Of a DNA stretch of 64,000 nt, positions 27,808 through 39,365 are shown piece after piece. The notes below the pieces were generated by a model that saw only the letters and a program-made list of their open reading frames with translations, searched no databases and had not been told where the DNA came from. Numbering within the stretch: position 1 is the first letter of the stretch; every line of letters begins with the position of its first letter. The translations under genes were made by a program, and so were the position numbers. Source of the stretch: JAPORK01 sp026710285 (GTDB lineage Bacteria; Pseudomonadota; Gammaproteobacteria; Pseudomonadales; Endozoicomonadaceae); the NCBI GenBank assembly GCA_965201045.1, contig OZ241746.1, forward strand, positions 992,001-1,056,000, written 5' to 3'.

Positions 27808-30800
27808 TTAATCTAAAATTTTACAAGCTAAAATTCTTCTATCACACGGAGAGTCAATGTGTGAAAAAAGTGAAGTCTCAATTGTGTCAACTGTGACATT
27901 AACTATTTTTGTAACGTCATTGTCTTTGAATGTATATGTTTTCCATGATGCACCCCCTCTCATCACAACCTGAGCATGACCGGGTACAAAAATAATACCT
28001 GCTTCCGAAGGTTTTAATATGTCTTTCAATGAAATAGCTGGATCGCTTCTTGTATAAGAAGAATATTTACCGGGAACTAGATCCAAAAGGGTATTAAAAT
28101 GATATAAATATTTATAACAATTTACATATTTATCAGGCAAAGCTTTTACCATGCAGTTCATTGGATACATATATGCGTTAGCGATTGATTGCATAAATGC
28201 ATATTTAGCATCCAGAAAATTCTGTAAAAAACTTAACGGGAATATGTAGCCTTTAATGTATATTGAAGCAAGCAGACATGCTGTATCACAAGCTATCAGA
28301 TCATTATTTTGAGATCTAAGAGTTGACCACAAATTGATCAAATCAGAAAAAGACCATAACAACAAGCAGGGATCAGCACTAACATCAAAATTAATAGTAA
28401 TATCAGAATAATTCATTTTTTCCTTTAAAAGTTGTTTAAGGTCAATTCTGGCAACGCATGATAGTTCTCCTGCGGGTGTTTTTGTTTTGAACATCTGGAA
28501 GTTAACATCTTCCAAAACAATATCATTGCGATTCATCAACATTTTTGCCATTGATGACGGTATTTTTTTTGAAAAACAAAGTCCTGCATCGATAGCAGCT
28601 GTTGCAACCATTGCTGCCATTTGTGCAACGCCTATAACAGACCCTGCTATATTGAGCCCTTTATTAGCCGGTATTGCTGCTGCGGCAACGGGCACACTGC
28701 CTGCAATAGCTGTGCCTGCTGTTACTGCGAGTCCCGGTAATGCACCGCCATAACTATAAGCAGATGCACCTAAAGTAGCAATGGTTAAACCAGCATTAAT
28801 GACCTCTCCGGCAATATTAGCCCATTTTGCGTGCAGCGCACTCAGACCAAAAGAACTGACATAGCCTGCCCATTTAAATGCAGTACTCATCCATTGCGGC
28901 ATATTCCCTGTGGGATCACTATTCATGATTGGATTATTACTACCAAAAGCGTACCCTCCTCCTGCCGGATCTTCACTGACAAAATAGCGCTGCTTTGGAT
29001 TATAAGTTCTGTGCCCAGCACCTAAAAATTGCCAGCTGGTTGCAGGATCTGTACGCTCACCATCAAAACCTGATAAACTGAGCTGATATAAGGGAACAGC
29101 CTGTACTTTTTGATGCCAGACCATACCATAAGGACTATAAATATTAGTCTGTTGAAGTCTATAAGCATTATTATCTTTTTCTGATTTAGTCAATATGCCA
29201 ACGACATCACCTTTATAATTACTTTCATTATATTGGTAAACAGAACTATCAATTATTTTTGCAATATCCTGATAACCAATAATGTGCTCAGTTTGTCCGG
29301 GACTGCTGACCTTTTCATTAACTAAATGGTTGCCACGATAGAGAAGATAACTAGTTCCCTGTGTGATTTTCTCTATGGTTTCTCTTCCTAATCCATCATA
29401 AATATAATTACTCTGTTGTCCACCAAACTGAATTACTTCAATAATTTGATTATAAGCATTGTAAACAATATGATTGCCTTCACCATCGGTTATCATATTA
29501 CCCACACTATCATAGTGAATTTGCTGCATTATTTGTGGATGGTGATTCCAGCTAGTGCTTATTTTCTGTAAACGTAGAGGAGCTGTATTATCAGTATATT
29601 GGTACGTTGTCAGTTTACTGAGTGTTTGCGATTGCAGGGTGTTTTGTAAAGTCTCTTCTACGCTGGCAAGTCGGTTTAATGGGGTAAAGTGGTAATTTTG
29701 TCGAACAATTATCGGTGCACTTTTCAATTTTAAAGCTTTAAAAGCAGTATCTCTGGGGCATAAAATATTTTTATTTGTGCAATGACATGACATAATTGCC
29801 AGATTATTAAGCGCATCATACTGATAGTGATAAACAGCTTGATCATTTTTTGTCTTATATAGTTTCATTGTAATATTATCAAGCGGATCATAGTTAAATG
29901 ACCAGTAAGCCAAAGGCTGATTGTTTAATGTATCGCTAATAATATCCGTATGCCCCATGCTGTCATAGTGAATTTTTCTGTACATACCGCTGCCATATTT
30001 TATTGCAACAGTACGGGAAAAATCATCATAAACGGGTGTAGACAGTAATACTGCCTTTCCATGATAAGGCTGATAACGTATCTGTGCTGTTCTTCCCAGT
30101 GCATCATAGATTTTTTGCGTCTGATTAACAGCAATATCTGTCACACTCACAACACGGCGGTTTGCATCATATTGCCAGCTGAACTGATAATCAGGATAAC
30201 TATTTTCACCCATATGACACTGCTTCCGTGGTAACCCGTCATCATCATAAGTAAAAGTCGTTTTTCCGGTAATATCAGTTTGACTGGTTATCTGCTGTGT
30301 TATAGGATCATACCTTATTCTTAATTGAAGCTTTCCATCCAGTAAATTAGCAACAGGCCTTCCTGAATAGTCATATTTTACTCTAGTCGTGTGTCCTGCA
30401 GGTGTTGTTGTAGAGAGAAGTTTACCATCTTCAGTATAAGTGAAAGTTGTACGTTTGCCATCTTCTCCGGCTTGCCACAATAATTCTCCGGCTGCATTAT
30501 ATTCGGCAGATGATAACAGATAATTACCACCTGATACCGGACGAACCCATGTCTGAACAACATGTCCGATCAGATCATACTCATAATGTACACTATCACC
30601 AATAGGGTTAACAATATCTGTCAATTGTCCAAAGGCATTGTAATATCTTTTTATAACATGCTTAAGCGTATCTGTTGCTGTTACTAAACGACCAAAAGTA
30701 TCATAGCTCATTTTAGCAATACGACCACCTGATAATAATATTTGCTTATTCTGCATAATACACAACGTATGTAGTGAAGATAACAATTTATTATTTGCCG

Positions 30801-33363
30801 GAAATTCCCACTGCCGAACTGGTTGATAGAGCACGTTGCTTTGTGTTACAGAAATAACTGAGCATCTTCCATGAGTACTTTTCTTATAACTCATCACACA
30901 ACGATCAGCATCATCATATGCAGTAACCGTTGTTTCTCCATCAGGGAGATGAGTACGAATTACTCTGCCTGAATCATCGTAATCTTCTGTTACTTTTAGT
31001 GAATTTATTTTTCTTGATGAATCAGTAATATAAGCAAATCTACTGGCTGTGCGCCCATATTTGTCGTAAGTTGTTTTTTTATTTAAAATCCATTTTCCAT
31101 GTATTGCTTTTCCTGTTACTGAAATAGCTTCTCCATAGTTCATCAGTTGTCGTCCAGATCCATCAAAAATAATTTTACTCTGTATTTTATTAACAGCAGT
31201 AATAATTATCTGGTTTAATGAGGGAGAAATAATATACTGATAATGCGTACTGACTGTAAAAGGTGTTTTCTGTATAAGATCTGTCCGTATCAAACGATCC
31301 CAAATATCATAGTGGTAATGAACGGTATTCCTTCTTGAAGAATCAACACTTTGTAAAACGTGGTTGGTGAATAAGCTGGTTGTTACCAAAGGAGAAAGTC
31401 TTCTTTTACCCGCTTCCAGCCTGATGGCGCTATAAGTTGTCTTACTCTGATTATCTGCACTTTTTATATAATAATAATCAGTTTCAACACAATTAAGTTT
31501 AGAAGAGCTCTGTTGATTACCTGTGAAAATGAGCTGTTTTAATAATCCATAAGTTAAAGGATTGGTTACATCTTGATAATAACGACGAGTGATGATTTTT
31601 TTCTGACCTCCAGCTTGTTGCTCCTGATTATCTAATACCAGAATATAATCATTTCCATTGTAATTAAATTGTTTTCGATAATAATTATGGGTAGTTACCG
31701 GTAATAGTCCGGAGGATATTACCGCTTTAGTACGTGCCGGATATAATGTAATGGACTCTGTTAAGTTGCTAAAAAACCAGTCATTAGGTTGTGGAGGGCA
31801 CGCAGCATCTCCTCTGATAGGACAGTACCTAACCTGTGTTAAACGACCGAATGTATCTGTATGGGAAATCATTCTGCCCTGTTGATCATACTGGCTGATT
31901 TCAGTAGTTGTTGCAGGAGAGCCTGTACTGTTTCCCCACAGTTTGGTAATAACTTTTAAAGGTTGGCTATAAGTTGCTGGTAAATCGGTAAAAGAAGAAT
32001 GAGCACAACCATTAACCTGATCAGTACGGCAGAAAAAGCTTTGCACTTCAGATAATTTATTTCCGGTGCAATCACTGATTTGCTGTTCATCAATCAGCAG
32101 ATGATATTTATTATAAGTGCGCAGTTCACGAATAATTCCGTTATCTTCTGTCGTGCTATAAGTATAACTAACCGGTGCTTCAAAAAGCCTGTCTTTAAAT
32201 GTATTTCTTGTTGATTTCAGCCCGGAATTAAAACCGAGATAATTATGATTATTGCTGTTTGAGCTAGTATATTGGTAACGTGTTATCATAGCTGGCTGTC
32301 CTGAGCCCGGATTAACTGTCTCTTTAATTACTACACAAATAGCAAGATTAGTTCGTCTGTCCGGGTTTATCTTCATTTCATCAGTACAATCATAGTCGTA
32401 TGTTTTTTTTAATCCTGTCGGGTAAGTGACCTGAGTGATAAAGTTTCCTGTATAGCTAAAATGAATACCATAGCTTGCACTACTTTTCTGTAACGGCAGG
32501 AGAATATCACGTAACTTCTCTTGTTGTGTATTAATCACTACCGGAACTAACCATCCTTCACTGCCTCTGCTAATAACAGTTACAGCCCCTTTTCCCCATT
32601 GAAGTATAATGTTGTGCCCTTCATCATCAGTGACAGAACGCAAAAGATGGCTGCCGGGATAATACAAGAAATGTGCCTTCCATCCATCTTGTTGTTCAAG
32701 TGTTATTTCATAACCATAGCTGTTTAATGTTTCTCTTAATCCATTGGTATACGTAATAATAAAACAATCCTTTTTTACATCAATATGGATATCTTTAAGC
32801 TTATGATATAAAGGAAACCATCGACCATTACTATTTTTTATCAAATAAAAATTTTGTCCTGTGGAAGTGGTTAACTGATGTGTTATCAGATTAAAATGAG
32901 TAAGATTTCAGCTCCAGCCCTGCCCTAGTTTATCAGGATTAGCATGTGCATTGCTGCTGTAATTTACCTCAAGATCAATATTTGGACCATGCCCTAAATT
33001 ACTGAGCAAACTATCTGCTTTGACATGAGCACTTAACGTGCCTGTGCGTGGATCAACCTGTGTTCCCCATATTTTTTTAAAATTAAAAGCATTAGACCAT
33101 GGTCCACTTTGACCCAAATCTGATTTGATAATATTTTTTGACTGCTTTTCTTTTTTATTGCCTGAAGAGAAATCATTAACAGGATTCATGCTTTGTAGTT
33201 GTCTATTGTCATATTGATAAAAATGCTTTTTATTTTTGAGTACAATATAAGGTGTGATACCCGATGAAAATAAATTTAACTGTTCAGATAAAACCAATAA
33301 GATGAGCAGTGAAAATATAAAATAAAAATATGTCATTTTTGTAATATAAAATCTTAAAAACAT
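27808..33363 (-). pseudogene. Rhs unit F: full length but for one nonsense codon
   Basis: From ATG 33361..33363 to TAA 27808..27810 the unit is collinear with E in a single frame, interrupted only by TGA at 32908..32910. This is codon 152, where other units have the second Trp (TGG) of G-W-S-W-N-L. The remaining 1,699 codons show no other break, and the later YD repeats, core, hydrophobic region, A-C-D-T-A-C and P-G-H-A-Q motifs are all intact. The damage therefore looks young. Without readthrough the product would be a 151-residue N-terminal piece. A restart inside the gene would lack the export signal. The tail has the K-Y-V-N-C-Y-K-Y-L-Y-H-F-N insertion shared with A, which gives 104 residues between Cys and His. 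Confidence 0.88.
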
Positions 33364-33605
33364 TAGAATGATCGGTATTATTTACTACATTTAAATCAAT
33401 AATTTGTATTTTTTTGAAAGTGTCACTTTAAAAATGAAAGAAAAAAATATTGTTATAAATGATATTATTCTTTTAAGAAGTAAGAATGATGATGAAGAAA
33501 TTGATTGGTTTACACATCAAAATAAAATGCTTTTAATCATTTATAATTCAATCCAAATATCAGAACAAAAAAATTGATATTTTTTAATGCGATGTCTGAT
33601 TTTTC

Positions 33606-36600
33606 CTAGAAAAAATCTAATTCTTTGCAAGCTAAAATTTTTCTTTTAGATTCACAATCAACATGTGAAAAAAGCAAAAATTCTATTGCGTTGAGTGAAC
33701 CCGCTATTTCTACTATATCATTACCTACAGTCTCATATGTTAAAAATAATAAAGGCATTCTTGCTATAATCTGAACATGACCCGGTATAAAAACAACAGT
33801 TGTTTTGTATGCTCTTAACACTTCATCTAGTGAAATATCTGAATTGTTAGCATAATTATGATATTTACCGGGAAATTTATCCAAAATCAGATCAAATGCA
33901 TTTAAATATTTGCCAGGTACAGCTTTTGTCATAGATTGCAGATACTGTGATTGTTGTTTTGCCAGAAAGGCTGATTCCATTATAATATATTTGGCATCAA
34001 AAAAATATTGAATTGTATTCACATTCAGCCTGATCATGCTCCTGAGCATTAAAACGAGCATACACGCTGTATCACAAGCTATCAGACCATTCTTTTCAGC
34101 GCAAAGTCGTGGCCACAAATCAATCAGTTGAAAAGGATAATTTATTGTGAATAAATCATTATGAATAAGTTCTGGAGCTTCTCTGGTCAAAAAATCTTTT
34201 ATATTAAACCTGGAAACACAGACTTTTTCCCCCGCAGATGTTGTCATCATGAACTTTTGAAAATTAACATCTTCAGGGCTTATATCTCCACGATCCATTA
34301 ACATTTTTGTCATTGATAATGGTATTTTTTTTGTGAAAAAGAGTCCTGCATCGATGGCTGCCGTTGCGATCATTGCTGCCATTTGTGTAATTCCAATAAC
34401 AGATCCGGCCATATTGAGTCCTTTATTAGCTGGTATTGCTGCTGCGGTAACAGGTACGCTGCCCGCAATAGCTGTGCCTGCTGTTACAGCCAACCCCGGT
34501 AATGCACCACCATAACTATAAGCAGATGCACCTAAAGTTGCAATGGTCAGACCTGCGTTGATGACCCCCGCGGCAACATTAGCCCATTTTGCATGCAGCG
34601 TACTCAAACCAAAAGAACTCACACAGCCAATCCATTTGAATGCGATACCAACCCATTGTGGAACATTGCCGGTAGGATCACTCTTCATAACCGGATTATT
34701 ACTACCAAAGGCGTATCCTCCTCCTGCCGGATCTTCACTAACAAAATAACGTTGCTTTGGATTATAAGTTCTGTGTCCGGCACCTAAAAATTGCCATCCG
34801 GTTACATAATCTGTACGCTCACCATCAAAACTTAATAAACTGCGCTGATATAAAAGTACAGGTTTTGATTTTTGATTCCAAACCATACCATAGGGACTAT
34901 AAATATTAGTCTTTTGAAGTTTATATGTATCATTATTTTTTTTTGATCTGACTAATAAACCAACGACATCTCCTTTGTAATTACTTTCTATATATTGATA
35001 AACATAACTGTCAATTGTTTTTGCAACACCCTGATAACCAGTAATATGCTCAGTTTGTCCGGGACTACTAATTTTTTCATTAATCAAATGATTTCTGCGA
35101 TATATAAGATAACTAATACCCTGCGTACTTTTTTCTACACTTTCTCTTCCTAACCCATCATAAGTATAATCACTTTGTTGTCCATCAAACTGTAATACTT
35201 TAATAATTTGATTATAAGCATTATAAAGAATATGATTGTTTTCACCGTCAGTTATCATATTACCCATAATATCATAATGAAATTGTCGGGTTATCTGTGG
35301 AGAATAGTTCCAGCTGGTGCTAATTTTCTGTAAACGCAAAGGAGCTGTATTATCAGTGTAGCGATACGTTATTATTTTACTGAGTGTTTGTGATCGCAAT
35401 ATATCTTGTAAAGTCTCCTCTACACTGGCAAGCCTGTTTAAGCGGGTAAAATAATATTTCTGCCGGACAATCACGGGGGCATTTTTTAGTCCTGAACCTT
35501 TAAAATCAGTATCTCTTGGACATAAAGCATTCTGATTTGTACCACTGCAAAACATACTGACAAGGTTATTCAGTGCATCATACTGATAATGATATACAGC
35601 TTTATCTTCTTTTGTTTTGTATTGTTGCATTATAATGTTATCAAGAGGATCATAGTCAAATAACCAGTAAGATAAAATCTGATTATTTAATGTATCGGTA
35701 ATAATATTAGGATGCCCCATACCATCATAGTGAATTTTTCTGTACATACCACTACCATATTTTATTGCAATAGTACGGGAATAATCGTCATAATCTGGTA
35801 CAGATAGTGATACTGCCTTTCCATGCTGAGGTTGATAAAGCACCCGTGCTATTCTTCCCAGTGCATCATACACTCTTTGTGTTTTATTGTCGGAAATATC
35901 TGTCACACTTATAATGCGGCGGTTTGTATCATATTGCCATCTAAACTGATAATCCGGATAACTGTTTTTACCAACATGTAACTGCTTTCGAATTAAAAAA
36001 TCATCGTCGTAAATAAAAGTAGTTTTCCCGGTAATATCAGTTTGATTTGTTATCAGTTGTGTCACAGGATTATAGCCTATTTGTAACTTAAGTTTTCCAT
36101 CCAGTAACTTAGCAACAGGCATTCCTGACATATCATATTTTACTGTAGTCGTGTGACCTGCAGGTGTTGTTGTAGAGAGAGGCTTACCATCTTCGGTATA
36201 AGTGAAAGTAGTGCGTTTTCCATCTTCTCCGGATTGCCATAATAATTCTCCTGCCGCATTATATTCAGCAGATGATAACAAATAATTACTACCTGAGACA
36301 GGATGAGCCCATGTTTGAATAACATGTCCGGTTAAATCATATACATAGTGTACACTATTTCCAACAGGATCAGTGACATACGCTAGTTGTCCAAAAACAT
36401 TATAATGCTTTTCTACACAGTGTTTAAGTGTATCTGTTGTTGTTACCAACCGTCCAAAATGATCATAACTCATTTTAGCAATATGACCTCTGAATAATGC
36501 TATTTGCTGATCATGCATAAGACACAGCGTATGTAATGAAGGTAACGGTTTATTATTTTCTGGAATTACCCACTGTCTGACTGGTTTATAAAGCACATTA

Positions 36601-39122
36601 CTTTGTGTTACAGAAATAGCAGAACGACTTCCATGAGTACTTTTTTTATAGCTGATGAAACAACGATCAGCATCATCATATAAAGTAACAGTCATTTCTC
36701 CATCAGGAAGATGAATACGGGTTACTCTGCCTGAATCATCGTAATCTTCTGTTATTTTAAGAATATTTACCTTTTTTGATACATCAGCAATGTAAACAAA
36801 CCGGGTTGCTGCCCGACCATATTTGTCATATGTCTTTTTTCTATTTAAAATCCATTTTCCCTGCATTGCTTTTCCTGTTACTGAAATGGCTTCCCTGTAG
36901 TCCATTAATTGTCGTCCGGATCCATCAAAAATGACTTTATGCTGAATCTTATTAACAGTAGTAATCATGATCTGGTTTAATAAAGGAGAAACAATATATT
37001 GATAATATGTACTGGCTGTAAAAAATGATCCCCACATAAAATCAGTTTGTACTAGACGATCCCAGCGATCATAGTGGTAACGAACGGCATTCCTGCCTGA
37101 AGAGTCAACACTTTGTAATACGTGGTTGGTAAATAAACTGGTGGTTACAACAGGAGATAGTCTTTTTTTACCGGTTTTCAGCCTGACAGCACTATAAGTT
37201 GTTTTTCTGTAACCATCTGTACTTTTTATATAGTAATAATCTTGCTCAACACGGTTAAGTTTAGAGGGACTTTTCTGACTACCCGTTAGAATCAGTTGCT
37301 TTAGTAATCCATAAGTTAAATGATTAGTTATATCCTGATAATAACGACGAGTGATTATTTTTTTCTGGCTGCCAGCTTGCCGTTCCTGGTGTTCCAGTAC
37401 GAGAATATAATTATTTCCGCTACGATTAAATTGTTTGCGATAGTAATTACGGGTAGTTACCGGTAATAGTACAGAGGTGGTTATTTTTATAGCATTTGCT
37501 GGATACAGAGTAACTGATTCTGTGAAGTTACTAAAAAACCATCCATGAGGTTGTGGAGGGCATGCTGCGTCTCCATTGACAGGGCAGTAACTCACCTTTG
37601 TTAAACGACCAAAAACATCTGTATGAGAGATCATTCTGCCTTGTTGATCATACCGGGTGGTTTCGGTAGTTGTTGCAGGAGGACCTGTGCTGTTTCCCCA
37701 CAGCATGGTAATAACTTTTATCGGTTTGCTATAAGTTACAGGTAAATCAGCAAAGGAAAAGTAAGCACAACCGTTAACCTGGTCAGTACGACAGAAAAAA
37801 CTTTGTACTTCAGATAATTTATTTCCAGTACGATCACTGATCTGCTGATCATCAATCAACAAATGATATTTATTATAAATACGTCGTTCACGAATAATAC
37901 CATTATCTTCTGTAGTGCTATAAGTATAACTGACTGGTGCTTCAAAAAGATGATCTTTTAATCTGTTTTTTGTTAATTTTAGCCCGGAGTTAAAACCAAG
38001 ATAATCGTGGCTATTACTGTTTGAGCTTATATATTGATAGCGGGTTGTCATGGTAGGTTGCCCTGAGCCCGGATTAACTGTTTCCTTTACTACTACACAA
38101 ATAGCGAAGTTAGTTCTCCCATCCGGATTTACTTTCATCTCATCGGTACAGTTATAGTGGTAATTTTTTTTTAAACCAGTTGGGTAGGTAACCTGAGTAA
38201 TAAAATTTCCTGCATAGCTAAAATGAATAGTATAACTGGTATGACTATTCTGTAATGGAAGAAGAATATCATGCAATCTTCCCTGTTGTGTATTAATAAC
38301 TACCGGCACTGGCTGTCCTTCACTACCTTTACTTATAATAGTTACAGTGCTTTTTTCCCATTGCAGTTTAATGCTGTGACCTTCATCATCAGTGACAGAA
38401 CGCAAAAGATGACTACCGGGATAGTACAAAAAATGTACCCTCCATCCATCCTGTTGTTCAAGTTCTGTTTCATAGCCGTCATTGTTTAATATTTCTCTTA
38501 ATCCATTAATATAAGTAATAATAAAAAAATCGTTTTTTACATAAATATGGATATCATTAAGTTTATGATACAAAGGAAACCACTGACTACTATTATTTCG
38601 GTGTAAATAAAGATTTTGTCCTGTAGATGTTGTTAACTGATGTGTTAGCAGATTAAAATGAGTAAGATTCCAACTCCAGCCCTGCCCCAGCTTATCTGTA
38701 TTAGTATGTGCATTACTGCTGTAATTTACTTCTAAATCAATATTTGGACCATGTCCTAAATTGCTGAGCAGACTACCTGCTTTAACATGAGCACTCAATA
38801 CACCTGTACGTGGATCAACCTGTGTTCCCCATATTTTTTTAAAATTAAAGGCATTGGACCAGGGTGTGTTTCCATTTGTATCTGCTCTGACAATATTTTT
38901 TGACTGTTTTGTTTTTTTATAACTTAAAAAGAGGTCATTGAAATAATTTTTTTCTTGTAATAGTTCTTTTTTATATTGATACAGAGGATTTTTATTTTTA
39001 GACAGAACAGAAGAAGCAATAACAGATGAAAACAGATTTAACTGTTTAAACATAAATAATGTTAGTATTAATAATATAAAATAGAAGTATATTTTTTTTA
39101 CAATATGAAATTTAAAAAACAT
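33606..39122 (-). CDS. Rhs unit G: exported giant YD-repeat protein with Cys/His tail
   Basis: The start is the ATG at 39120..39122 (M-F-F-K-F-H-I-V-K-K), which aligns with the family start; a TTG four codons upstream is less likely. This gives 1,838 residues ending in TAG. A basic and then hydrophobic segment at about 8-27 is the export signal. The shell motif is W-G-T-Q-V-D-P-R-T-G-V. The RHS core has T-D-Y-V-T-G where most units have T-D-P-A-T-G. Cys1683 is in A-C-D-T-A-C and His1782 in P-G-H-V-Q, 99 apart. The tail forms a pair with H (T-T-S-A-G-E-K-V-C-V-S-R-F, then L-T-Y after the His strand). The body is more diverged from other units than B-F are from one another, which suggests an older copy. 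Confidence 0.93.
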   Translation of the reverse strand: MFFKFHIVKKIYFYFILLILTLFMFKQLNLFSSVIASSVLSKNKNPLYQYKKELLQEKNYFNDLFLSYKKTKQSKNIVRADTNGNTPWSNAFNFKKIWGTQVDPRTGVLSAHVKAGSLLSNLGHGPNIDLEVNYSSNAHTNTDKLGQGWSWNLTHFNLLTHQLTTSTGQNLYLHRNNSSQWFPLYHKLNDIHIYVKNDFFIITYINGLREILNNDGYETELEQQDGWRVHFLYYPGSHLLRSVTDDEGHSIKLQWEKSTVTIISKGSEGQPVPVVINTQQGRLHDILLPLQNSHTSYTIHFSYAGNFITQVTYPTGLKKNYHYNCTDEMKVNPDGRTNFAICVVVKETVNPGSGQPTMTTRYQYISSNSNSHDYLGFNSGLKLTKNRLKDHLFEAPVSYTYSTTEDNGIIRERRIYNKYHLLIDDQQISDRTGNKLSEVQSFFCRTDQVNGCAYFSFADLPVTYSKPIKVITMLWGNSTGPPATTTETTRYDQQGRMISHTDVFGRLTKVSYCPVNGDAACPPQPHGWFFSNFTESVTLYPANAIKITTSVLLPVTTRNYYRKQFNRSGNNYILVLEHQERQAGSQKKIITRRYYQDITNHLTYGLLKQLILTGSQKSPSKLNRVEQDYYYIKSTDGYRKTTYSAVRLKTGKKRLSPVVTTSLFTNHVLQSVDSSGRNAVRYHYDRWDRLVQTDFMWGSFFTASTYYQYIVSPLLNQIMITTVNKIQHKVIFDGSGRQLMDYREAISVTGKAMQGKWILNRKKTYDKYGRAATRFVYIADVSKKVNILKITEDYDDSGRVTRIHLPDGEMTVTLYDDADRCFISYKKSTHGSRSAISVTQSNVLYKPVRQWVIPENNKPLPSLHTLCLMHDQQIALFRGHIAKMSYDHFGRLVTTTDTLKHCVEKHYNVFGQLAYVTDPVGNSVHYVYDLTGHVIQTWAHPVSGSNYLLSSAEYNAAGELLWQSGEDGKRTTFTYTEDGKPLSTTTPAGHTTTVKYDMSGMPVAKLLDGKLKLQIGYNPVTQLITNQTDITGKTTFIYDDDFLIRKQLHVGKNSYPDYQFRWQYDTNRRIISVTDISDNKTQRVYDALGRIARVLYQPQHGKAVSLSVPDYDDYSRTIAIKYGSGMYRKIHYDGMGHPNIITDTLNNQILSYWLFDYDPLDNIIMQQYKTKEDKAVYHYQYDALNNLVSMFCSGTNQNALCPRDTDFKGSGLKNAPVIVRQKYYFTRLNRLASVEETLQDILRSQTLSKIITYRYTDNTAPLRLQKISTSWNYSPQITRQFHYDIMGNMITDGENNHILYNAYNQIIKVLQFDGQQSDYTYDGLGRESVEKSTQGISYLIYRRNHLINEKISSPGQTEHITGYQGVAKTIDSYVYQYIESNYKGDVVGLLVRSKKNNDTYKLQKTNIYSPYGMVWNQKSKPVLLYQRSLLSFDGERTDYVTGWQFLGAGHRTYNPKQRYFVSEDPAGGGYAFGSNNPVMKSDPTGNVPQWVGIAFKWIGCVSSFGLSTLHAKWANVAAGVINAGLTIATLGASAYSYGGALPGLAVTAGTAIAGSVPVTAAAIPANKGLNMAGSVIGITQMAAMIATAAIDAGLFFTKKIPLSMTKMLMDRGDISPEDVNFQKFMMTTSAGEKVCVSRFNIKDFLTREAPELIHNDLFTINYPFQLIDLWPRLCAEKNGLIACDTACMLVLMLRSMIRLNVNTIQYFFDAKYIIMESAFLAKQQSQYLQSMTKAVPGKYLNAFDLILDKFPGKYHNYANNSDISLDEVLRAYKTTVVFIPGHVQIIARMPLLFLTYETVGNDIVEIAGSLNAIEFLLFSHVDCESKRKILACKELDFF

Positions 39123-39262
39123 AAGGATAACCAATGTTGCTTATTTTATCTAAAATAGTATTTATTTATTGTCACTTTTAATGATAATTTTTTTAAAATG
39201 CAAAAAAATAATGTTACTATAAAGAATACTATTTTTTTGATTGTAATCTTTCTAATTGACAA

Positions 39263-39291
39263 ATTATATATATCATTCATTTATGTGTTAA
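39263..39291 (-). promoter_or_regulatory. Candidate promoter of unit G
   Basis: This is the best promoter match in the window. On the - strand, TTAACA (39286..39291) is followed by a 17-base spacer and a perfect TATAAT (39263..39268), about 140 bases upstream of the G start codon. The implied leader of about 130 bases matches the leader length in other gaps. Confidence 0.5.
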
Positions 39292-39365
39292 GAAAAGATG
39301 TTTTTATCCATTTGTAATGTAATTCAGATATCAGCATTAACAATTAATGTACTTCAATACCTTGT

